Shown here piece by piece: positions 13,005-25,189 of a DNA stretch of 64,000 nucleotides. Each line of letters begins with the position of its first letter. Within the stretch, counting starts at the first letter, position 1. The notes beneath the pieces were generated by a model. That model searched no databases. It worked only from the letters and a program-made list of their open reading frames with translations, and was not told where the DNA came from. The position numbers and the translations under genes are program-made. This stretch comes from Lobosporangium transversale (Eukaryota > Mortierellomycota > Mortierellomycetes > Mortierellales > Mortierellaceae), in contig NW_019028980.1 in the NCBI RefSeq assembly GCF_002105155.1, positions 372,001 to 436,000 on the forward strand. The letters are read 5' to 3'.

Positions 13005-13470
13005 ATGTCATCCACACCGAATTTCAACTTTGCCTTTGGCAGCTTCAACTACGTTTGTTCCAGGGTCTCGCTCACCCTCTGTCCACTCGTCGGAACTGCT
13101 GATGGTATCGAGCCACTCTGCTACTCACGTAATGTCAAGCTGGCCGATACGCTAATCTTTCAGCCCTGTACGTCGAAAAGCTAAATTCCTTTTTCTTTAT
13201 GTGTCAGGGCACCATTATGATATGATTCGTTAAAGCACAACTTTGTTTCTGACATCTTTATTCTAATTGTTCATGATTTTGTAGCAACCTTAATCATCCA
13301 CATTATTGCCCTGGTCATGACCGCCATCATGATCTATCATATTCGGTCAAAATACACTGCAGTTGGTAAGAGCAATATCATTAATAACAACCGCAATTAT
13401 CTCCTTACTTATAAAAGCAGATGAACATTCAGTCTAAAGCATTTACAACCTAAACTCATCATATAAAATG

Positions 13471-13502
<32 letters not shown>

Positions 13503-14578
13503 CCTCTTCATCTTCTTTTTCTTCAATAGGTCGCAAAGAGATCATCATGTTCTTTTATCTTTATATGTTGGTTACCATCATGGATCTACTTCTCATTTCT
13601 GGAATCATCCCCACCGCTAGTGATCTCTATCTTGTACGTGGAAAACTCATACATGCATTGCTATCGGAAAAAAGTTGCTGCCTTTTATTACATTCAAAAC
13701 TCCAAAAAAAGTTTAAAGATAACTGAGGCTTTTTTTTTTTTTTTTTTTTTTTTTTTACATAGTATTTTGCTGGAGCGCATCTTGGATTGATATCAGCGAC
13801 CTTCTGGTGTTTGCTTTTGAACGGATTTGTTGGCTTTCAATTTGCTGAGGATGGAACTCCTCTCTCGCTCTGGGTAGGTCCTTTGAAATGGAATGGCTAC
13901 ACTTCTGACGGGAGATCTCTTTTTTGTTTTTTTTTTTTTTTTTTACGTTAAAAAACAAAAAATTGCTAAAACTAACCATGCTGTTTTATTTTATATACTG
14001 TGTTGACTTACCATTTCAACATCTCATAGTCCATTCGCATCTCATCTTTTGTGGTTTTTGCAGCAGTTACATTCCTGTCAATCGCTACATTCCTTGGTCT
14101 GGGACCTTTCAAACCCACCAACCCTGTGGCTCTCTGGGTTGTCTTCTTTATTTTCAACGGTGCGGCCCTGTTGATCTATGTGATTCTTCAGATCGTGCTC
14201 GTAGTCAACACGCTGGACGATCGTTGGCCTCTGGGCGATATTGTTTTCGGTATTGCGTTCTTCGCCACCGGACAGGTCATCCTCTATGTTTTCTCACTTG
14301 AGATCTGCAACTTTGCAAAGCATTATATCGATGGACTCTTTTTCGGCACCATCGCCACCCTTTTAAGTGTGATGATGGTCTACAAATACTGGGACTCGAT
14401 CACCAAGGAAGATCTCGAGTTCTCCGTCGGCTCCAAACAGAATGTTTGGGAGGTTAAGGAACTTTTGGGCGAGGATGAGATGGCTGGCGGTGGCTTGTAT
14501 AGTCAGCCCCAACGCTTCAATAACTCTCCTGCTACCGGGCCATATGGTCAAGCCAACTTTTACGAGGAGCGCTACTAA
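13005..14578 (+). CDS. chs7: Chs7-like chitin synthase export chaperone
   Basis: ER membrane chaperone of the Chs7 family, required in yeasts for chitin synthase Chs3 to fold and leave the ER. Five exons: 13005-13167, 13285-13365, 13530-13633, 13763-13873 and 14030-14578, giving 335 residues. The N-terminus ([20 protein letters not shown]) matches the family's extracytoplasmic Cys-containing start. About seven hydrophobic segments follow, with the family pattern [20 protein letters not shown] then [12 protein letters not shown] at the exon 2/3 junction. The C-terminus is polar ([16 protein letters not shown], then Gly/Tyr/Asn-rich). The length is normal for the family. Introns 2, 3 and 4 contain T-homopolymers of about 15-25 nt close to their acceptors. 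The gene is convergent with the AIF-like gene, 195 bp away. Confidence 0.93.
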
Positions 14579-14773
14579 AGAAATCCTCTCCCATTCTATA
14601 ACCCCTTATCATTGTTATAACTCATTGTCATAGTCATCGTATACAACTTTGCCTTTCATATTCCTTCATTCTGTAATACCTTTTCTTCTTCACATTTCTA
14701 CAATAATAAAAATAAATAAATAAAAAAAAAAAAAAAAAAAAAATCTCTTTATTCCAACAAGCTTCATTATAAT

Positions 14774-16045
14774 CTAATCCTCATGAATCCCAAAGGGTTT
14801 CACCAGAGCCTCGACCTTCTCAGTGTCATAAACCTGTCCTAAAATCTTGCGAGCATCATCCACCTTTCCAAAGTTGTTCCACATCAAGAGTCCAACAATC
14901 TTCTTATCTTTCAAATACAAAACAAGACCCTTGTTGTACTTCTCCTTGTCTTCTACCTTAACAGCCTCTGCTGGCAATGGGGTAGCAGTCGCTCTCTCAC
15001 GCTTACCCTCCTTTTCAGACGCAGCAGTAGTAGTTTCAGTCTTTGATTCCTTTGTTTCTCCAGATTCCTCTTTCACAGCTGCTGAATCTGAAACAGTGGG
15101 CTTCTTGGTCCAGATCGAAACAGTTGATAGCTTCGAATCAAGGATACCAACAGCCTCATAACCAATGTGAGGTCCAAGGTCTGACCAGAACATGGATTGA
15201 TGTTTGTATGTCTTATGCAAGTTATCTGAAGCCATGTTCTGGCCTGCAACGCGGCCACCGAGGATGGCGTTATCATAATGTTCTACACGGCGGCGACCCA
15301 ATGTCACGTCGTGGAAAGAGGTCATGTCACCTGCACAATAGACGTTGCGGCGGGCTTGAAGCTCTGCATTGACGACAACTCCTCCACGAATCTCATCCAG
15401 CTCCAATCCAGCCTTCTTGGCAAGCTCTACATTGGCGTCAATGCCCACAGCAACTACGACATGATCGGCCAAGATCTTTTCGCCAGACTCGAGCGTCAAT
15501 TCGACCTGGTCGTCCACAGTCTTGGCTGAAGCTACACGAGAGTTGGTCTTAACGACCACACCTTCCTGTTCTACTTGGGATGTAGTCCATTTGGAGAGGT
15601 ATCGAGGGAAGACCAATCCCATGTTGCCATCTTCGGGGAAGATCTGGATGACCTTCACTTCCTTATCCCTGCCATAGTTTGAAATCGCCACAGCCAACTC
15701 GCTTCCTAAAAAGCCACCGCCAACAATGACAATCTTTTTGTTTGTTGACTTTAAGAGAGCATACAGCTTTTTAAAGTCCTCAACTGAACGGTACGTAGTA
15801 ACTTTGTCCTTTCCAGCACCTTGGAGCACAGGCAGAGTCTTGGGAACACCTCCAGTCGCGAGCAGAACCTTGCCATATTTGAGAGTCTTGCCACTATCCA
15901 ACGTAATGGTCTGCTCTGCAACGTTGAGGTCTGAGACAGTAATACCGGTAAGAAGCTTGACACCACTCTGTGCAGACTCAATATTTTCAAGAGCTTCCTG
16001 GTCCAAAGTTTCAATGGTTTCCTTGCCCTGAAGAACGATGCTATC

Positions 16046-16076
<31 letters not shown>

Positions 16077-17000
16077 CTTAGAATCTTCAATTGGTAATAT
16101 TCAAGATCCCATTATTATAGAAAGTTAAACAATGTAGCTCCAGCATACTTGCGCTCCTTGCCCTGCCAATCCTTGAACGAGAGGTTTTCAGTCGTTTCCT
16201 CAGATTTGTTGAACCACATCTCTTTGGAGAGTGGTGGACGCATGTAGGGTCCAATATCCTCGTTACCAATGATCAAAATCTGAGCAACGATTTTGATGTA
16301 AAAAGTATGACATAAAAAAAATAAAAAAAAAAATAAAAAAAGCATGAACAAACAAGCTTATTCACAAGTATTCTATCGATAGCCTCCAATATCAAAACTC
16401 TCTTTTGCATCTTACAGCTGCATTTGGATCCTTCTCGCGAATTGCCTCCATGGCAGCAAATGAGGCTGTACCAGCGCCTATGAGATCACGATTAAGAGAA
16501 AAAAAAAAAGAAAATTAGCAAGTGTTGAAGTATGATTGATTAGTACGGTTCTTATTCATTCTTTTTTTTTTTTTTTTTTTTTTTGTCCATGAGTTACCAA
16601 TCAAGATATAAGGATAAAAATCCTTTTCATATTTGGGTGAAGAGGTAGAGGCAGCTGCATCAGTCTCAGTGGATTCTGATTCATCAGACTCAGGCTCTTG
16701 CTTAGCGGCCTTATGCGTGGAAAAGGAGACATGAGAATGATGATCGACTTCACCAGTCTTTTTTCTTGGAGGTGGGGCAGTCAATTTGTAGAGCTATAAA
16801 TGTTACAATAGAAAGTAGTGGTTCGAAGAAGGCGGACAGTGGTAAGGAGAATGAATGTTGTAAGGAACGAGTGTAAACAGTAGGTCGTTTTATCGCCAAT
16901 ATGCTCTTTGCTTTTGCTCTTTTCAAACCAATTGAAGTGACATACCAAAGGTCCAAAGACCAACAAGGATCCGATCTACAAGATAAAAATATGTCAGATG

Positions 17001-17034
<34 letters not shown>

Positions 17035-17275
17035 GCTGTGATTCTATCAGTAGTCCTATACTTTCTATAAATTATTCCATAATCCTGGTCTTTACCACCC
17101 AAGGAGCATCAGATGCGTGTTGAGCAACGGGGTGATGTGCAGGAGCAGAGGCATAAGTGCGTGCAGTCTGACGGAGCGAAGGCAAGGCCCGGGTAACAGG
17201 GGTAATAACAGTATTTGCAGAGCGTGTGACGCGGGCAGTTGACCTGAGGGCAGCCCTGAAGGCAAGTGTGTTCAT
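14774..17275 (-). CDS. aif1: AIF-like mitochondrial NADH/FAD oxidoreductase
   Basis: Apoptosis-inducing-factor family flavoprotein, in relatives an inner-membrane-anchored NADH oxidoreductase that supports respiratory complex biogenesis and can act in cell death. Exons 17275-17096, 16975-16946, 16793-16598, 16477-16416, 16279-16149 and 16040-14774; 621 residues. Residues 1-45 are an Arg/Ser/Thr-rich mitochondrial presequence. A short hydrophobic anchor at about 59-73 is partly encoded by a 30-nt exon. An acidic linker follows, then the FAD Rossmann motif GAGTAS at about 136-141, PYMRPPLSKE, and a second NADH-binding Rossmann motif IVIVGGGFLGSELA at about 303. The segment VYCAGD is the FAD-contacting strand, and SMFWSDLGPHIGYEAVG marks the AIF C-terminal domain. 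That domain has a Glu/Lys/Thr-rich insertion, as in animal AIF. The last intron ends in a T27 tract. Confidence 0.92.
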
Positions 17276-17627
17276 GGTATTTATTAGAGTAGGAAGAAGG
17301 GAATGCGGAGAAGAAGGAAAGAAGGAAGGAAAAAAATAAAGAAATCAGATCTTCACGCGCTGTCAAGATGAATGTGAGGAATCGTGAACCAATTGGGCCA
17401 ATAAATTGCTTGCAAAGCAAAAAGGCAATGAATTTGCCGTTAATCAGATCCGTTTCACGTGTATACAACAGGGAGGTTGAAATAAGCCACCTCCCACACA
17501 AACTCTTGTCCTTCTCATTTCTTTCATTCTTCACGAAAACTTTTGCTCTTTTGCTTAATCTTACACCGAAAAAAAAAAAGAAAGAAAAGACTTGGAACGT
17601 ATTTAGATTTGGACACACACATTCGGA
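17276..17627. promoter_or_regulatory. Divergent promoter region, AIF-like and SPF45-like genes
   Basis: The 352-bp spacer separates two start codons that face away from each other, so both promoters must fit here or in 5' UTR introns. I see no convincing TATA box; a purine-rich patch lies at 17290-17340 and an A11 run near 17570. Confidence 0.6.
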
Positions 17628-18882
17628 ATGTCGCTCTACGGAGACTTGCCTCCTCCTGTCTCATCAGGAGACAAGGAGAGTCCTGCAAAGAATCAACCGA
17701 CCGATGGAAAGGATAGTGCTTCCAATGGCTTGACTGCTACTTCTAAGCCTGCTCTCCCTGGTACTTGACCCTGCAGAGAACTAAAAACCCTGCCATGTCA
17801 TATCTTGCCGCACATCAGGCACCCACGCACAATATGTTTTATATTGCGCACCATCAATACTTTACCACCTATATATGTTCGTAGCAATAGATGTTCGCTA
17901 ACAATAGGCGCCTTTGAATTATTCCTTCATATCATTCCTCCTCCCTATTCCTCTCAGCCGGCTGGTCTGCATCCATTACTCGCTTCAAGCCCATGTTGAA
18001 CAGGAAAGTGGCTCCGCCTAAACCAAAGCCAGCTCTTAAAGCTATCCCTGCTGGATTTGTAGCCCAAACTTCTACCGAGGTTTCGGAAATACTTCCACCA
18101 CCATCAGCCTCTGGACCATCCGCATCAACATCAACTGTCTCAGGTCAAGGTGCTTCAACATCAACTCTGTCGACGGAGAGTAGCATGGATGAGAACAGCT
18201 GGCTTAAAGCGAGGACATTACAGGTCCAACGTCAGGATAATGAAGGGTTGGTAAGGACAGTGAAATTATGTTATTTTGTGCAGGTCTTTTATATTATAAC
18301 ATGATGAGTAGATAAGCATCTTAAAAGAAAGTTTTTTTTTTTTTTTTTTTTTTTTTTTCGGTTATTAGGCTGCCTTTAGGAAGCAGTCAGCCAAGAAGGC
18401 GCTTACCAAAGGTCAATCTGGACCCATTTCACTTGATGACGACTATGACATTGCCCGGCCGAATGATTATGAGGAATTTAAGGTGCTTTTTGAGGAAGAT
18501 TGGAGGCGATGCCAAGAAGAGCGACAGAAATCGAGAAAGCAGGAAAGCAGAGGTCGTGGATCAGCATATTCTCGATCTCGATCACGATCTTTGTCCAATT
18601 CACGCTCTCGTTCACGCTCTCGTACACGCTCTCGACATCGCTCTCATTCGAGATCACGCTCTTATTCACGTTCCCCAGTGCATCGAAGCAGAAGGTCAGG
18701 ATCTAGATCTAGATCTAGATCACGGTCACCCATACGCGACTCGCGCGCCCTTTCTGAAACTTTTGATAATCCTTCTGGATACAGCAGGAACCAGCCATAC
18801 AATGCATTTCCGCCGAGCTATCCAACGTCATCAACTGTTGCTTATCAGAGAGGCAGAAGTAGAAGCAGGAACAGGAGCAGGA

Positions 18883-18919
<37 letters not shown>

Positions 18920-19496
18920 TAGGAGCAGGAACAGGAACAGGAGCAGGAGCAGGAGCAGAGGTAGACGACGCAGGAGTAGCGGTCCTACTTCTAGATCTCG
19001 CTCTAGATCTAGGTCCAAGTCCAGGTCAAGGTCCAGATCACAATCGCCACGCATCTCCAGGAGAGGATCGTCAAGCTCACAGCGTCCACGTGGCTATCAA
19101 CGATCGCCTTCTCCAAGGAGTGAGACTAGTCATGGGCGAACAACCCAATATAAAGCATTTGCTCCCCCACCTAGTCTCACAGAACCACTGGTTTCCGCGC
19201 GCATACCTGAAGGGACACATACAGTCACCTCTGCAGTGTCGCAACATGCTTCTGCTATCATGAATGACGCCTCTGGCGAAGATGCTTTCCTGCGTCGCGC
19301 TCGTTTAAGCCAGCAACAGCGTTCCATGAATGCTACGGCGCCGCAGCAGTCTATTCTGCCTGCACAGGGACAGCATCAGCAACGGAGTCCATTCATCACC
19401 ACTCCTGCTCAAGCATCATCAAAAGGTAATGTCGTAACGGATCTTTGGTTTTTGTATTAATGGCATTTCTTGATTGTACAAGAACAACAGCTAAAC

Positions 19497-19533
<37 letters not shown>

Positions 19534-19840
19534 AGGTACGCCTTCCACTGTAATTTTATTGACCAATATGGTAGGGCCAGGCGAGGTTGATGATACATTA
19601 CAGGAGGAGACTGCTACAGAGTGTGAAAAATATGGTTCCGTTGTCCGATGTCTGATTTTTGAGGTCCAAAACGGAAAAGTACCTCCAGAAGAAGCTGTGC
19701 GTATCTTTGTAAAGTTTTCCACAATGGCATCAGCAGAAAGAGCCCTTAAAGACTTGGATGGACGATTCTTTGGGGGGCGACAGGTGTGTGGCCGCTTTTT
19801 TGATGAGCGACGATTTGAACTTTTACAGCTTGCTCCATAA
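17628..19840 (+). CDS. SPF45/RBM17-like splicing factor with RS domain and no G-patch
   Basis: Nuclear spliceosomal protein related to SPF45. Exons 17628-17760, 17958-18250, 18369-19425 and 19536-19840; 595 residues. The N-terminus MSLYGDLPPP and the downstream AGWSASITRFKPML resemble the SPF45 start, and DDYDIARPNDYEEF matches the family's conserved acidic-aromatic block. The C-terminal ~100 residues are an RRM of the U2AF-homology-motif type (VILLTNMVGPGEVD, then GRFFGGRQVCGRFF, with an RFF matching the UHM RxF signature). Such motifs bind Trp-containing ligands in SF1, U2AF65 and SF3b155. Between them, where human SPF45 has a G-patch, there is instead a long Arg/Ser-repeat domain encoded by GGAGCA-type minisatellite DNA at about 18590-19040. 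The start is the first ATG after the divergent promoter. An AATAAA follows the stop at about 19911. Confidence 0.88.
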
Positions 19841-20058
19841 ATTCAACCTACCCAGAAGAAGCCCTATGAAAGAAGGTTGTAGCCATTACAGCAATGTTTA
19901 GAATCAGCGCAATAAAATTTACAATTTACCCCATTGGAGAAACATGGATTGGTCATGTATATCAATTATATAGACAAGCAGGAAACTGAAAGAGGAAGAT
20001 GGGAAAATCTAGTTTTATTCTAGTTGGCTCTCTCTTTATTTCTTCACTTTATGTTGGC

Positions 20059-21888
20059 CTATAAAACACATTTAGAGCATTGAAGCACATATGAGGGTCT
20101 GCGGACTATAATCCCAAACAACGCGGCAGCTACAATCCACTTGAAATACTTTCTGATAAAGCCTTGTTTAAAAGGGGGCACACTCTCGACAATGGCCCTC
20201 ATAACTGCAATCTTACTATCCGAAAAAGGAGGATAGCGTCCCCTCGAAAATATCTCAGAGACTGGGCACAGACTCTTGACCATAACGGATCGTGTATGCG
20301 TGAAAGTGTTGAAGGATTCTCTCCCATGATAGGAACCCATGCCAGAAGGGCCTAATCCACCAAAAGGCAGATCCGTCTCAATGATTTGCGTCATAATATT
20401 GTTCACAAGGACGCCTCCAGAACGAGTCGAGTTTAACACTTTGTTGATCAACTTCTTATTATCAGAAAAGAGGTAGAGGGTCAACGGCTCATCGTGAGCG
20501 TTGATATATTCAATCGCTTCATCCGTATCGCTAACACGGATCATAGGCAGTATAGGACCAAAGATCTCTTCCATCATTAAGCCGTCATTACGGCCTACGT
20601 TCTTGATTACTGTGGGAGCGATGTAGAGATCATCTTCACTCACTTGACCTCCGATCACAATCTCACCGGTCATATCTTCTTCTAAAAGCCTGATTAGTCG
20701 TTTGAAATGGTCTTCGTTGACGATTCGAGCGAACTCACTAGACTCTTTTGGGTTCTCACCGAGGAGCGAAATCAGTGCTTCCTTGGTTGCCTCCACAAAT
20801 TTTGCCTCGGCTTTGGAGGTGATTAAGACATAATCTGGCGCAATACATGTCTACATCAATGATGGATTTTTTTGTCAGTGTGGGGATATTCGAAAAATTA
20901 AAATAAAGGTGTCACACGATGTGGAATATTTATATCATTTACCTGACCAGCAGCAAGTAACTTGCCATATATAATTCGTTTAGCCGCGATATTAATGTCG
21001 GCATTTTCGTCGATGATGACAGGCGATTTGCCTCCAAGCTCTAATGTGACGGGTGTGAGGTGTTTTGAAGCAGCCTTCATAATAATCTTTCCGACATGGA
21101 TGGAGCCAGTGAAGAATATATGGTCCCATTTGTATTCTAAGAGCTGTGTTGTTTCTGGAACAGCCCCATTGATGACGATATAACAACTGGTATCAAGATA
21201 TTGTCTGACTAGTTTTGTTAGCAACTTTGCAGAGTTGGGTGCAGACTCGGATGGTTTCATTATGACTGTGCAACCTGCAGCGATGGCACCCACAAAGGGT
21301 GCTAAAAGCAAGTACACGGGATAATTCCAGGGCGAGATTATCATAACAGCGCCTATAATTTGATGTATGGTTATTCAGATGGGCAAATTAAAATCCCAGA
21401 TCAAATATTGAAAAAATTGAACAAATCTCATGTACATTATTAAAATTACCTTTTGGTTGTTTTCTCATAAAACACTTTGTTCCCAGCCTGTTCACCAAAA
21501 CAGGCTTTGTTTTTTCATCTTTTGCCCAGGTTTCTAAATTCACTAAGGCCTTGTTGACTTCTTCTTTTGTGTGTAATATTTCTCCCAAAGTAACCTCGGC
21601 CTTGCTTTTACGGACATCCTTGTACACGGCCTCACAGATAAGATCTTCGTTCTCATCCAGTAATTTCCATAGTTGCTCCAGTTGATGAAGGCGAAATGGT
21701 AGAGGCAGAGTACATCCACTGTTGAATGTCTGCCGCACGGTGACAGCAGCCTTGAATAAGGTTGTATGTAAGTTGTGCATAAATGTTTGTTAATATCATA
21801 ATTATTTTTAAAATAAAACTGAAAACTGAAAAAAGCTTACTTGTTTAATTTCTGCTGGACTGTTGAATTCTAAAATGGAGTTTTCCAT
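20059..21888 (-). CDS. ALDH3-family fatty aldehyde dehydrogenase, C-terminal membrane anchor
   Basis: NAD(P)-dependent oxidation of (fatty) aldehydes to acids, probably on the ER or another organelle membrane. Exons 21888-21841, 21750-21450, 21352-20943 and 20850-20059; 516 residues. Class 3 hallmarks: ISPWNYPVYL, FTGSIHVGKIIMKAA, LELGGKSPVIID with the general-base Glu, catalytic Cys in GQTCIAPDY formed across the exon 3/4 junction, MEEIFGPILP, and LPFGGLGPSGMGSYHG. The last ~40 residues contain the hydrophobic stretch WIVAAALFGIIV, as in tail-anchored ALDH3A2/Hfd1. The gene is convergent with the SPF45-like gene (218 bp between stops). Confidence 0.92.
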
Positions 21889-22491
21889 GGTGAATGAACA
21901 AAAAAAAAAAAAAAAGGAAAAAAAAACGAATAGTGAAAAGAAAATAGGCAAAGCAGCGAGATGGAGCTCCATCTATTTATACGCAGTATAGCCGGGTGAG
22001 GATACACGCAGCTACGGATTTATAAGACTGCCAAATGTCAGACAAAGGCCATTGCGGTGGGTTTGTTTAAACAAGGATTTGAGTCAGACCTTGGATTTCA
22101 GCTCAAATAGCTTTTTTTTTTTTGTTTTTGTTTGAGCTGAGTTATTGCTACCGTAATGTTAGTTTCACTCAATCGGAGACTCAGCATGTCTGTAAACATG
22201 GCGCATGATGGTATAGGTGCTTGCCCAACATATATTTTATTTAATTCATATCATGATTATTCCGAATCTTGTTGGATGCCAATCATCTTTGGCGAAGATA
22301 GCTTTTGGTCGCCAGTATTGTCATCGTAGGACCCAAGGCCGTCAGTCGTTCTGTCTCCTAGTCTTTCTCTCAGGGTTGCTTTCCTATCAACATAACCACC
22401 GTTATTATTGTTACTTTAATTAGCTTTATACCTTTTACTGTTCACGACATATCTTTGGTTTGTTCAAGAGTAGCGTTACTGATAACGCCGC
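21889..22491. other. Intergenic, 603 bp
   Basis: It contains the ALDH3 promoter side and the 3' flank of the small membrane-protein gene. Apart from short A and T runs near 21900 and 22112 I see no gene or structured element. Confidence 0.5.
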
Positions 22492-22615
22492 TTACGAATA
22501 TCGGTCCATCAAGTAGAGTAGCTCCGATCCTGATCCTTCTAGTCTGCTCTCTACTGTTTTCATGCCAGATTCCATAGCGATTGCTCCTCCTGCAACAAGC
22601 CCTACAATGTTTCCG

Positions 22616-22667
<52 letters not shown>

Positions 22668-23176
22668 GATTAATAATGTATGATCTATTTCGCGCGTTTA
22701 AGCGAGTATGTTTTCATATCTTCCAAATAAACATACTAGTGGCCATTGCTAGGGATCGTGTACGGCTCCATGAGCGTGATCGAGCTTGCGATTTCAAAAT
22801 AAAGAACACACAGTGAGTCTTCTTAAGCTTCTTTTTCACACATCGTAAATAAGGAGTCTAGAGTAATCTTCGGCAGTATCGGCATCGTTTACCATAATAA
22901 AATGCTGATATCCCTAATGTAAGAGTTGTGCCGGCAGCTGGAGAAGGGTAAGACAATATTAGTTAAAACTATCAGGACTACACGGTCAAAATATATAATA
23001 TAAATATACATGTGAAATAAAAAAAAAATAAAAAAAAAAGATTACATAATCTAGAACGTACTGATGAGTGTATGTTTGATAACCGCGTATCGCACTGCTG
23101 ACCATTCCTCAGGCGTAAGCTCATGTTGCTCCAGCTTTTTTCGATAGTACTGTGATACACTCTTGGGATCGACCAT
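22492..23176 (-). CDS. Small (105-residue) putative two-helix membrane protein
   Basis: Not assigned to a family. Exons 23176-23062, 22937-22893, 22784-22737 and 22601-22492 join in frame through GT-AG introns. The protein begins with a charged helix (QYYRKKLEQHELTPEEW) and then has a hydrophobic segment (TAGTTLTLGISAFYYG), an Arg/Ser loop (ARSRSWSRTRS), a second weakly hydrophobic segment (LVAGGAIAMESG) and a polar end. Two short helices around a basic loop recall OCIA- or HIG1-like mitochondrial membrane proteins, but I see no diagnostic motif. The third intron (22738-22602, minus strand) contains a T/A hairpin-forming tract. An in-frame upstream ATG at 23314 could extend the N-terminus by 46 residues. 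The gene is divergent from the cytidylate kinase gene. Confidence 0.6.
22618..22667. repeat. Adjacent poly(T)-poly(A) tract
   Basis: About 26 T followed directly by about 24 A, a perfect self-complementary tract inside an intron of the small membrane-protein gene. Similar tracts occur in introns of the Rieske-domain gene. Confidence 0.9.
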
Positions 23177-23419
23177 GATATTTGAATATATGAGGCACGC
23201 AGAAGAAAGAACAATGATCTTTGAAAAAAGGTTCCTTTGTGAACGCTCATTCCTCTTTATTGGCCAGTCACAGTATAACAAGCAAAACAATGGATCCCTT
23301 TTGATGTTAGACATGTACTGAGTCGATCGTAGGCGGACAACAAAAGAAAAAGTTTGTCTTTGGTTTCAGCGACTCATTCATTCATCTTTAAACTAATCCG
23401 ATCGAAGTAAGCAACAAAG

Positions 23420-24529
23420 ATGATTAAACTTTTAATGTTACGGCACCGAGCCTTCTGTCGAGCCTTTTCAACTTCAGTTCGAACAAAGCCCTTTCAGGTG
23501 GCTATCGATGGCCCTGCTGCATCTGGAAAGAGTAAGTGCTTCGGTCATCTATGTGCTACCTTCAGAGCCCCTTAGAATAACCCTTTTAACACAAGAGGAC
23601 ATTTTTTTATTTTATTTTTTAGGTACGACCGCCAAATTAGTGGCGCAACGGCTTGGCTTTGACTATATCGATACAGGAGCATTCTATAGATGTGTAAGAC
23701 CTCAAACTTGCATGTATGACATACATGATATTCATAACTTATTGAGGCTCAATCATTTACTTCGTAAAATATTATGTGTTTTGTCCAGATCACGTTTGCA
23801 ACTCTTTCTAAAGGTATTGATCCTTCAGATTCCAACAATAACCATCAGATCTCTGATATTGCAGAACGGTCCGTAATTCAGCTACAGACTGTCTTTGCAG
23901 AGCCTCCACCAGCATTCAACAATGGACAACCGTCTTCGTCCTTGTCGACAAGATCGTTCTTATTGCCGACTACTCGAGTGTTTTTGAATTCAAAAGATGT
24001 GTCATCAGATATCAGAACAGGGATAGTCTCCAAACATGTTTCAGCTGTGGCAGCCATTGGCAATGTAAGAGAAGCAGTGTTGCAAAAGGTTCGTAACCTT
24101 GGGGCGACAGATGCTCACGTGAAGGGCCCTAATGACAGCAAGAATGACAATAACAACAGTAATAGTGGACTCGCTGCTAAGTTAAGCACTCCCAAAGGTC
24201 TGGTAATGGATGGTCGCGACATTGGCACGGTGGTTTTGCCTCATGCGGACCTCAAAGTGTTTCTAGTGGCAGATAGCCGTGTAAGAGCTGAGCGTCGACT
24301 TCAGGAACTGATTATGAACGCTGCGGATTCAACAGAACTACAGGGACAACTGGATGTTGAAGCTGTTCAGAAGGATCTTGAGAGGCGAGATGAGTTGGAT
24401 CGGACACGAAAAGTATCACCCCTCCGGAAAGCAGAAGATGCAATGGAACTAGATACATCTAATCTTACGATTGAGGAGCAAGTGGATGCCATCGTGCAGG
24501 AAGCCTTGCATAGACAGCGACAGTGTTAG
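23420..24529 (+). CDS. cmk: Bacterial-type (d)CMP kinase, probably mitochondrial
   Basis: Cytidylate kinase of the bacterial Cmk family, phosphorylating CMP/dCMP with ATP. Exons 23420-23531, 23623-23693 and 23789-24529; 307 residues. The first ~26 residues are Arg/Ser/Leu-rich without acidic residues, consistent with a mitochondrial presequence. The P-loop GPAASGKST spans the first intron. DYIDTGAFYRC (bacterial consensus YLDTGAMYR), TRVFLNSKDVS, MDGRDIGTVVLPHADLKVFL and RAERR (lid) follow in Cmk order. A ~25-residue Asn/Ser-rich insertion precedes the MDGRDIG block. Most fungi rely on the unrelated short UMP/CMP kinase, so a bacterial-type enzyme is noteworthy. The origin by transfer or from the mitochondrial ancestor cannot be decided here. 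Confidence 0.88.
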
Positions 24530-24843
24530 TGGATCATAAAAAAGTGTAAATATAAATAAACTTCAAAGGAATAATGAGACATGCAAGCTTTCTCAAACTT
24601 GAGATCATCGAGACTATTTAAAACCTAATTGGGGACAGGTGTCACAAAGATCGACACCGATGTTTTGACAACTTCAACATTTCTGCAATAACGCCACCAA
24701 AAATACATGTTTGATGTCATGTATAAAAATTTAAAATCTCGGACAAAAGTGACCACGGAAATTTTTATGAACTCGGACATGGGCTAGACCTCCAGTGCGC
24801 ACATTCTTATTCCACAATTCATTTTTATTATTTTGAAAACATC
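24530..24843. other. Intergenic, 314 bp
   Basis: It holds the cytidylate kinase 3' flank and the upstream region of the Rieske-domain gene. No distinct element is seen. Confidence 0.45.
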
Positions 24844-25142
24844 ATGGGAAAGAAAAACAATATGGGGGGAGGATCCATCTTTGCTGCTTACATGGCTGCT
24901 CTACCAGAACAAGCAGTCAATTCGGTAGACGAAGGTATACTGATGTATTTTATATTACTATTAACCATGACACTACATCAGTCATTCGTTTCACTCACCA
25001 ATGACAGACTTTTGATCTTGCTAGAAAAATACTTGCCAGATTCAATGGTAACTATAGCGGGCGTGGATAATTTGGATATACAAAAAACATTCATATGATC
25101 TAGGGTCATTTTGGTTTACAATATACATTTCTTTCTATGATC

Positions 25143-25189
<47 letters not shown>

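Noticed and set aside
18433-19263. Alternative plus-strand frame of 276 codons and minus-strand Leu-rich frame within the SPF45-like gene
   Set aside because: Both are products of the Arg/Ser-coding minisatellite read in other frames (Gly/Ala repeats, poly-Leu).
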